9,355 nt of DNA from UBA1724 sp963632245 (lineage in GTDB: Bacteria > Verrucomicrobiota > Lentisphaeria > Oligosphaerales > Oligosphaeraceae), in NCBI GenBank assembly GCA_963632245.1, contig CAVGTF010000097.1:1-9355 (forward strand). The letters run 5' to 3'. The position numbers and the translations under genes were made by a program. Below are positions 7,401 to 9,355 of the stretch, piece after piece. Each line of letters starts with the position of its first letter. Positions within the stretch are counted from its first letter, which is position 1. Below the pieces are notes generated by a model that saw only the letters and a program-made list of their open reading frames with translations, made no database searches and was not told where the DNA came from.

Positions 7401-8592
7401 TCGCACAGCAATGATCTGCTGCAAAGACAATCCCACTCTCTAGAGAGACCTTCCCATCCAAAATAGAATTGGACACCGCAGTCTCTCCACCAAAACGCAA
7501 CGCATTCCCATTCTTCGAGGTCCCTCCAGATGCCGTGATGTGCTTCAGAGCAGCCGTGGTCCCCGTTCCGAAATAAACATCGGAGTAATCCTGAAAAGCC
7601 TTGTTGCCAAGAAATAGGCAGTTTTCCAGAATCACATCACAGACATCAATGGCATTCGTACCGCTGTTCCTCGACTGAAACGCCGAGAGCCCGCCGCCAT
7701 AATACAAGGAGATATTGCGACGGAATGCGCATCCGCGAAAGGTCGCATCCGTCCCGTGCAGCGCCACCGCGCCACCACCATGGCCGCTGTTCCCCAGAAA
7801 CTGGCACTCCTCCACAATACTGCCATCGGCATTGGACAACAGAAGCGCCCCCGCGTTGTCCACTCCCATGCTGGAATACATGGTCTCCGCAGAGGCATTC
7901 CGGCGGAACACGGTCCCGGAAATCTGCACCGGCGCCCCCTCCGCATAGACGGCGGCCGTGGACTGTGCATCCATCAGCTGCACATAAGTCCAGGTCCCGT
8001 AATCATACTCCACCTTCTTCCCCGAACGGTTGTCCTCAAAAACGCAATCCCGGATGGTCAGCGAGGAGTTCGACAAATGCACCGCCGTGCCATTGGATGC
8101 CCGGTAGCCGTTCCGCACAGTGAACCCCTCCAAAACACTCGACAGGGTCTCCCCACCCGTCAGCGAAAGAAACCGCCCCGCGCCCTCCAAGTCCACCACC
8201 GTCTGCGACGCGCCTCCCAAAGAACGAAGACGAATATCCCTTCCCCCAAAATCCAGCTCACGGTTCCCCGCCCCACAATACGTCCCCGGTGCCACAAGCA
8301 CCACGACCTCACCCGCCTCCGAAAACTCCAGGTCCAATGCAGCACCAAGACTCTTCAACGCCGTAGACGCCGAAACACCATCCCCCGTCTCATCATCGCC
8401 ATTCTCGGCATCCACATACACAACGCGAGTCACTGTCGATGGATCACATCCGTTCGCGGACTCCCAGGCATCGTCCAGACCATCACCATCCAGATCCGCA
8501 GCCCCCAGGAAAGACGACACACAAAGAAACACTAGGAGGCAACAAAAGCAAAGAGGTTGCACGGCGGGAAAACAACTCGTCTGCGATCTCAT
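1405..8592 (-). CDS. Giant secreted protein: four tandem beta-helix modules with TSP3 calcium linkers and carbohydrate-binding-like C-terminal part
   Basis: A 2395-residue protein. Residues 1-31 are a signal peptide (hydrophobic LCFCCLLVFLCVSSFLGA, cleavage near A31/A32). The mature chain starts directly with a calcium motif (DLDGDGLDDAWE, 33-44). Four modules follow at about 56-458, 531-893, 961-1365 and 1432-1777. Each opens with a DUF1565-like 'YV-x-P-x-G-x-D-x-x-DG' segment, continues as Gly/Asn-rich parallel beta-helix coils ('NC-x-F-x-x-N', 'GGA'), and closes with a choice-of-anchor-Q-like 'SPCIDAG...D-x-x-G-x-x-RP...DIGC-E-F'. Three linkers each hold three DxDxDG motifs; a fourth holds five (1779-1883) and one more lies at 2031-2042, sixteen in all. 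Residues about 1898-2028 look like a CBM-type beta-sandwich; 2044-2395 is beta-rich and unrecognised. I see no catalytic residues of pectate lyases, so a structural, adhesive or glycan-binding stalk is the best inference. No LPXTG, PEP-CTERM or type IX tail is visible. Start choice is firm: AGGAGG lies seven bases before the ATG. Confidence 0.93.
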   Translation of the reverse strand: MRSQTSCFPAVQPLCFCCLLVFLCVSSFLGAADLDGDGLDDAWESANGCDPSTVTRVVYVDAENGDDETGDGVSASTALKSLGAALDLEFSEAGEVVVLVAPGTYCGAGNRELDFGGRDIRLRSLGGASQTVVDLEGAGRFLSLTGGETLSSVLEGFTVRNGYRASNGTAVHLSNSSLTIRDCVFEDNRSGKKVEYDYGTWTYVQLMDAQSTAAVYAEGAPVQISGTVFRRNASAETMYSSMGVDNAGALLLSNADGSIVEECQFLGNSGHGGGAVALHGTDATFRGCAFRRNISLYYGGGLSAFQSRNSGTNAIDVCDVILENCLFLGNKAFQDYSDVYFGTGTTAALKHITASGGTSKNGNALRFGGETAVSNSILDGKVSLESGIVFAADHCCAKESLSAYGEGNLQGDPSLSGAGWLLSSSVCRGAGGATGFLSSDIAGNPRSETVVDLGCRAFVDTDADGIPDDVEIVAGLDPSNAADATGDRDGDGVLNLQEYEQGTDLDNADTDGDGISDATELSQGLDPLWPVRFLFVSPTGEDENDGLSLETPKATLTVAVESAKQCGWDNVVELAAGEYSGEGFRGLDFGGYDIIVRGAGASATVVDLGGAGRFLSASGCETAASRVEGLTLRNGSGDSGSAISVSGAALTLRRCAIEDCAASWFGTLFVSNAGSLCVEECAFQGNTAYYGGAIAAQGEASLSVTDSEMRGNTATSDGGALYLDCASAEVSASRFFYNHAAGCGGGITLSGDAALEMTNCLAIGDSAAGGSRDLHCDSSLASVSLMNCTFADDAGGGVSCSLQGQMELLNCAFAGEVSFNGGQPFASHNCTPADWSQYGTGNVAADLVLTSSGMPKAGSPCIDAGDGFVAPEKDIDGRIRPSGTAVDIGCFEFQDSDADGIPDAVEGTAELSPSGDEDGDGLVNLREYLLGTDIFQADTDGDGIDDGEEVSGGYDPLLVTRVTYVDPVAGNDANDGRSAENAKRTLSAAVEISRRAGCENVILAAPGVYSGASNRGLDFSGYDIRLVASAGASETIVDLEGAGRLLFLTKHESLVSSLEGFTVRNGYMASNGTAVHLNGASLTIRDCVFENNSSGRLETYDTGNGQTYSNWEGGYSSAAVYSSNGKVRIIGSVFRNNASHNTTEAGMDAGSAGAILLCNADGCVVEECDFVGNSGYGAGAIVASNASLEVRRSRFLHNFSYSNGGAVSAPEGWYYYGSELFENDIVLENCLFLENRALQDFSDLDVADERSLVTLWNTTFSGGSAKSGHALRLAGTATVANCIVDGLTTLDADVVLSASNNCVGDDWSAYGSGNFVGEPMLTGAGMLKAGSPCGDAGTVIGAPAEDLFGNARPVGEGVDIGCHEFQDEDADGIADFCEGLEGVLPGNDEDGDGLTNLEEYLLGTDIFKADTDGDGMDDGEEMSNGRDPLLFANVVYVSPSGNDESDGRSPATAKATFAGALEVARQYGTENIVYAAAGSYAGQGNSSLDFEGYDIAICGTTGEERPVIDLVEGNAFLTLSQGESCRSCLKGLSFVRNRGDSPAIVLNGASLTVIDCSFRSFARSEAVDFYMCYDYDFTTAGVLRGQDATCRLEGVEVAYCSYHPARPLFVGVQSDFTLEGCRIVGNETGSAPLFRLHDSQAHMENTMLSKNNVSSAGGIAFLDGSTLLRTVNSTFAQNAPSVTSSIYGGGTVKMLNTIYEGRFSECEVLLSHCFVAPEYADASSGCISGEVALAGGLFLTSESPCIDAGLAIGAPAVDFAGTPRPQGAGVDIGCEEYRDSNGDGISDFYSAWCGGDLTPDGDLDGDGLSNLQEMFLGTDAATADTDGDGMSDGWEVLVGLSPLHDDADEDPDDDGLLNVEEFDACTNPMEADTDGDGQTDGWEVRTAFSDPTVADFNGVSDAVLEVAGSFFTDSGGGWDAVEGGACARGRSGWIQYSVQVPRDGVYLLEWNVSEAGTSSAGAFYVSCQVGGASCGALLRIPLDESQTGTGVFMAPFLSTGLHTVRLDWDNVYRNTSLRVDSLRLIELGGPDADDDGVPDWVETRLANMSCTVLPERSRVSPVCVEGANASYIEAIDVSGYYVAPEEEDPQPAIRRIAGNRWWVDLPLSPDDATPVTVSVSYQNSAMTISGNILWETVDTTTLDEDSVRLNDEMLFCADLPEGVEEWRLGIGGESHPMERGAVFRHKFEVAGDVAISASWTEADGTECSNEAVIHVLTADFGSEPICHVGTERTWRVSGVCADIPVEIDREVQSTDLGCSDGSRRFLLRGTVPAVAYATARVREGGAVLNTTAVHVVETTTHLGDGYHRVIADYGDGTVLYDGYVVVGQVVEGMSVMVTLWGTNSTFEDGTQEKTFTWENFDASGELHFSILGGRAFTTCMTVVLYQDDEVVWRLQ
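1408..2463 (-). other. Unrecognised beta-rich C-terminal region (residues 2044-2395)
   Basis: This region begins after a lone calcium motif (DADDDGVPDWVE, 2031-2042). It contains an 'RVSPVCVEG' segment, a 'RWWVDLPLSPDDATPVTVSVSY' type strand run, an Ig-like 'FEVAGDVAISASWTEADG' part, and a last domain with GDGYHRVIADYGDGTVLYDG. The composition suggests three or four small Ig-like domains in a row. I do not recognise a family. It ends without an obvious sorting or anchoring signal. Confidence 0.45.
2509..2901 (-). other. Carbohydrate-binding-like beta-sandwich domain (residues about 1898-2028)
   Basis: This segment reads as one jelly-roll domain: 'WDAVEGGACARGRSGWIQYSV' style strands, then VPRDGVYLLEWNVSEAG, a strand pair, GLHTVRLDWDNVY and LRVDSLRLIEL. 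The 'G-x-Y-x-L-x-W' and 'G-x-H-x-V-R-L-D-W-D-N' order resembles CBM6/CBM35-like ligand-binding modules attached to secreted proteins. Family assignment is by pattern only, and I cannot point to binding residues with certainty. Confidence 0.5.
2908..3261 (-). repeat. Extended TSP3-type calcium-motif array (residues 1778-1895)
   Basis: Five motifs in a row at residues 1779-1790 (DSNGDGISDFYS), 1802-1813 (DLDGDGLSNLQE), 1824-1835 (DTDGDGMSDGWE), 1850-1861 (DPDDDGLLNVEE) and 1872-1883 (DTDGDGQTDGWE). The 'DTDGDGh-x-DGWE' form with following GT-D or DP turns fits the bacterial TSP3 repeat, which binds calcium in known homologues. It is longer than the three-motif linkers between modules and separates the beta-helix stalk from the C-terminal sandwich domains. 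Confidence 0.85.
3262..4299 (-). repeat. Beta-helix module 4 of the giant protein (residues 1432-1777)
   Basis: The module opens with NVVYVSPSGNDESDGRS and closes with SPCIDAG and VDIGCEEY. It is the shortest (about 346 residues) and most divergent: the Gly-rich 'GGGAV' turns are mostly lost, and the middle is richer in Cys, Tyr and Arg (for example SFARSEAVDFYMCYDYDF). The helix core is still recognisable from LTVIDCSF, FTLEGCRIVGN and NSTFAQN. Confidence 0.8.
4498..5712 (-). repeat. Beta-helix module 3 of the giant protein (residues 961-1365)
   Basis: The module opens with RVTYVDPVAGNDANDGRS and closes with SPCGDAG and VDIGCHEF. It is about 405 residues long and is the nearest relative of module 1: both share LEGFTVRNGY, ASNGTAVHL, SLTIRDCVFE, VVEEC/IVEEC and ENCLFL in the same order and spacing. 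The following linker (1366-1431) has motifs at 1367-1378, 1388-1399 and 1410-1421. Confidence 0.85.
5914..7002 (-). repeat. Beta-helix module 2 of the giant protein (residues 531-893)
   Basis: The module opens with RFLFVSPTGEDENDG and closes with SPCIDAG (859-865) and VDIGCFEF (886-893), the complete choice-of-anchor-Q-like ending. At about 363 residues it is roughly 40 shorter than modules 1 and 3, mainly because it lacks their Tyr/Thr-rich insertion after the 'TIRDCVFE' coil. Coils such as NTAYYGGAIAAQG and NTATSDGGALYLD are typical of parallel beta-helix repeats. The following linker (894-960) has motifs at 895-906, 916-927 and 938-949. Confidence 0.85.
7219..8427 (-). repeat. Beta-helix module 1 of the giant protein (residues 56-458)
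   Basis: The module opens with RVVYVDAENGDD and a Thr/Ala/Leu helix, then VVLVAPGTYCGAGNRELDF, the strand that starts the helix. Later coils carry the repeating 'NCLFLGN' and 'GGGAVALHG' signatures. Its closing segment is degenerate: the usual SPCIDAG is replaced by SSVCRGAG, although DLGCRAF survives. It is about 403 residues long, close to module 3, and is followed by a TSP3 linker (residues 459-530) with motifs at 460-471, 487-498 and 509-520. Confidence 0.85.
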
Positions 8593-8599
8593 CCAACGA

Positions 8600-8605
8600 C
8601 CTCCT
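8600..8605 (-). promoter_or_regulatory. Shine-Dalgarno site of the giant gene
   Basis: On the minus strand the sequence is AGGAGG followed by seven bases and the ATG at 8592. This is a near-ideal ribosome binding site and fixes the start codon. Confidence 0.85.
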
Positions 8606-8647
8606 AGGGGTTATTTGCTTCGTGTCGTATTCCTCAAAACAATGCAG

Positions 8648-8678
8648 AATATATCTCACCTTCACGAATCATTGACAA
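8648..8678 (-). promoter_or_regulatory. Candidate sigma-70-type promoter of the giant-gene operon
   Basis: On the minus strand TTGTCA (8673-8678) could be a -35 box. A 17-base spacer leads to GATATA (8650-8655), or 19 bases to TATATT (8648-8653), as a -10 box. This would give a leader of roughly 50 bases ahead of the ATG at 8592. The region is AT-rich and lies just downstream of the inverted repeat that separates it from the genes to the right. This is pattern only. Confidence 0.4.
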
Positions 8679-8698
8679 CATCTCACGTTTCATCCCAA

Positions 8699-8755
8699 AA
8701 GGTAATGTCCCCAAAGTGTGCAAAATTCTCACAAACACATTTTGGACATTACCTT
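8699..8755. repeat. Imperfect inverted repeat, possible insertion-sequence end pair or terminator
   Basis: Arms at 8699-8710 and 8744-8755 are perfectly complementary over 12 bases (AAGGTAATGTCC). After a two-base CC bulge, the pairing continues for eight more positions (8713-8720 with 8736-8743, one G-T pair). The loop is 15 bases. The arm order, GG-x-xA-TGTCC then TGTG and an A-rich stretch, resembles terminal inverted repeats of IS256-like elements facing each other with no transposase between. It also sits where transcription from the right-hand genes would be expected to end, and on the minus strand the stem is followed by a short T run. No target-site duplication is seen. Confidence 0.6.
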
Positions 8756-8802
8756 CTTTATCCAAGAAACAACGGCTCCTGGACCGACAGAGAACCCCAC
8801 TG

Positions 8803-9021
8803 CTACTGCTCTATAGTAAACCCCTTCCCATTAAATCGAAGAATCACGGGCTTCCAAGGATCCTTGTCCAAAATCTCCTTGATTTCCTCCATGTAATGGA
8901 AATTTCGTTCATTCCTTAACTCAGGCGATTTCTGTGTGGCTAGCGAAAGCGCTTTATAATAATTGTCCAAAACATACGTCACCCTAGATTTAGCGACTGC
9001 GCATCGATTCACATCTAGCAC
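8803..9021 (-). CDS. Small protein frame; probable -1-frame continuation of the ORF before it
   Basis: An open frame of 72 residues from a GTG at 9021 to a TAG at 8803. No Shine-Dalgarno precedes the GTG, which overlaps the last codons of the ORF at 9015-9200 by seven bases. The sequence is mostly helical with charged residues (TYVLDNYYKALSLATQ, HYMEEIKEILDKDP) and ends in a strand-like PVILRFNGKGFTIEQ. I recognise no family. The frame lies exactly -1 relative to the preceding ORF, and the two meet at a canonical slippery heptamer, so I favour this being the C-terminal part of one 132-residue protein rather than an independent gene. Confidence 0.55.
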   Translation of the reverse strand: MLDVNRCAVAKSRVTYVLDNYYKALSLATQKSPELRNERNFHYMEEIKEILDKDPWKPVILRFNGKGFTIEQ

Positions 9022-9200
9022 TTTTTTACCATATACAACTCGAACAGCGGGATCCCCATCAGCGGATTTTTCTCAAAAAAACAATCGTTATACTCGCCCT
9101 CCAAAAGAACAACACCGGATTTTGGATTGCAGAACCCCACATAGAAAGAAATACACCCCAAAAGAATGTATAACACAGACAGCATCAAAAACTTTTTCAT
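9015..9200 (-). CDS. Small exported or membrane-anchored protein, N-terminal part
   Basis: Sixty-one residues. A GGAGGG Shine-Dalgarno (9207-9212) lies six bases before the ATG at 9200, and the ATG overlaps the stop of the upstream gene as ATGA, so translation is probably coupled. Residues 1-24 are a signal or membrane segment (MKKFLMLSVLYILLGC then ISFYVGF); LLGC could serve as a lipobox with acylated Cys16, but the hydrophobic stretch runs on past it, so a membrane anchor is equally possible. The rest (GVVLLEGEYNDCFFEKNP...) is unrecognised. The ORF stops at TAG (9017-9015), one codon after the heptamer A AAA AAG, and is likely extended in the -1 frame. Confidence 0.7.
   Translation of the reverse strand: MKKFLMLSVLYILLGCISFYVGFCNPKSGVVLLEGEYNDCFFEKNPLMGIPLFELYMVKKC
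9021..9027 (-). other. Slippery heptamer A AAA AAG at the junction of two overlapping frames
   Basis: In the frame of the ORF starting at 9200 the codons read GTA AAA AAG TGC TAG. A -1 slip on A AAA AAG makes the next codon GTG at 9021-9019, the first codon of the downstream frame. Two bases further on, arms CTAGAT (9018-9013) and ATCTAG (8989-8984) can form a six-pair stem around a 23-base loop. This is weaker and closer than typical stimulatory structures. Confidence 0.5.
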
Positions 9201-9355
9201 CTCTTGCCCTCCACCTTTTCAACTGCCTCCAAAACATACATAGAAAGTTTCTCATCACAATGATTCGCACGCTCGATTGCACGCGCCCTGCAAACCGCAA
9301 TCCGCTCATCCAAAAAATGCAACACTTCCTGCCTGGTCTCTTCACTATATACATC
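9197..9355 (-). CDS. C-terminus of an unidentified small or helical protein (partial)
   Basis: An open frame from the right edge of the window to a TGA at 9199-9197 gives 52 residues. They are strongly helical and charged (SEETRQEVLHFLDERIAVCR, then LSMYVLEAVEKVEGKR). No family is recognised. Its TGA overlaps the ATG of the next gene as ATGA, and the last codons supply that gene's Shine-Dalgarno, so the two are one transcription and translation unit. The gene's start lies outside the window. Confidence 0.65.
   Translation of the reverse strand, partial: DVYSEETRQEVLHFLDERIAVCRARAIERANHCDEKLSMYVLEAVEKVEGKR

Noticed and set aside
3262..8427. Beta-helix modules as pectate or pectin lyases
   Set aside because: The fold pattern fits, but no conserved catalytic Asp/Arg arrangement recurs across modules, and the choice-of-anchor-Q-like closure is typical of non-enzymatic secreted proteins.
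1405..8592. The long repeated modules as a CRISPR or tandem DNA repeat array
   Set aside because: The periodicity is about 1.2-1.4 kb and follows protein modules with diverged sequence; there are no short identical repeats with unique spacers.
9088..9354. 88-codon minus-strand frame
   Set aside because: It is the out-of-frame reading of both the partial gene (9197-9355) and the ORF at 9015-9200, which have a coupled ATGA overlap and a Shine-Dalgarno.

Overview
The window is a single-direction (minus-strand) stretch of bacterial accessory DNA that encodes secreted or surface proteins. Tandem beta-helix modules joined by bacterial thrombospondin type-3 (TSP3) calcium motifs, followed by a DUF1573 protein and what looks like the start of an RHS-type protein, suggest the Verrucomicrobiota/Lentisphaerota/Kiritimatiellota group. 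This taxonomic reading rests on protein style only; there is no marker gene.

Read in the direction of transcription (high to low coordinates): the right edge (about 8803-9355, clearly AT-richer than the rest) holds the C-terminus of an unidentified small gene. Its stop overlaps (ATGA) the start of a 61-residue ORF with a signal-like N-terminus. That ORF ends one codon after a perfect A AAA AAG slippery heptamer, and the -1 frame continues for 72 residues to a stop at 8803. The two ORFs are probably one 132-residue protein, made by programmed or accidental frameshifting, or one gene broken at an A6 tract.

A 210-base intergenic region (8593-8802) follows. It carries a 57-base inverted repeat resembling facing insertion-sequence ends, a plausible sigma-70-type promoter and a strong Shine-Dalgarno sequence.

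The centre (1405-8592) is one giant gene of 2395 codons: signal peptide, four tandem right-handed beta-helix modules each ending in a choice-of-anchor-Q-like segment, TSP3-type calcium linkers between them, a longer TSP3 array, a carbohydrate-binding-like beta-sandwich, and a roughly 350-residue unrecognised beta-rich C-terminus. Modules 1 and 3 are nearest to each other, also at DNA level.

The giant gene is coupled by an ATGA overlap to a 230-residue exported DUF1573 protein. About 24 bases later a third exported protein begins and runs off the left edge; it resembles the N-terminus of RHS-repeat proteins. Together these three form a likely operon for an envelope assembly: a long calcium-stiffened adhesin-like stalk, a small Ig-like periplasmic/surface protein, and a possible RHS effector or adhesin.
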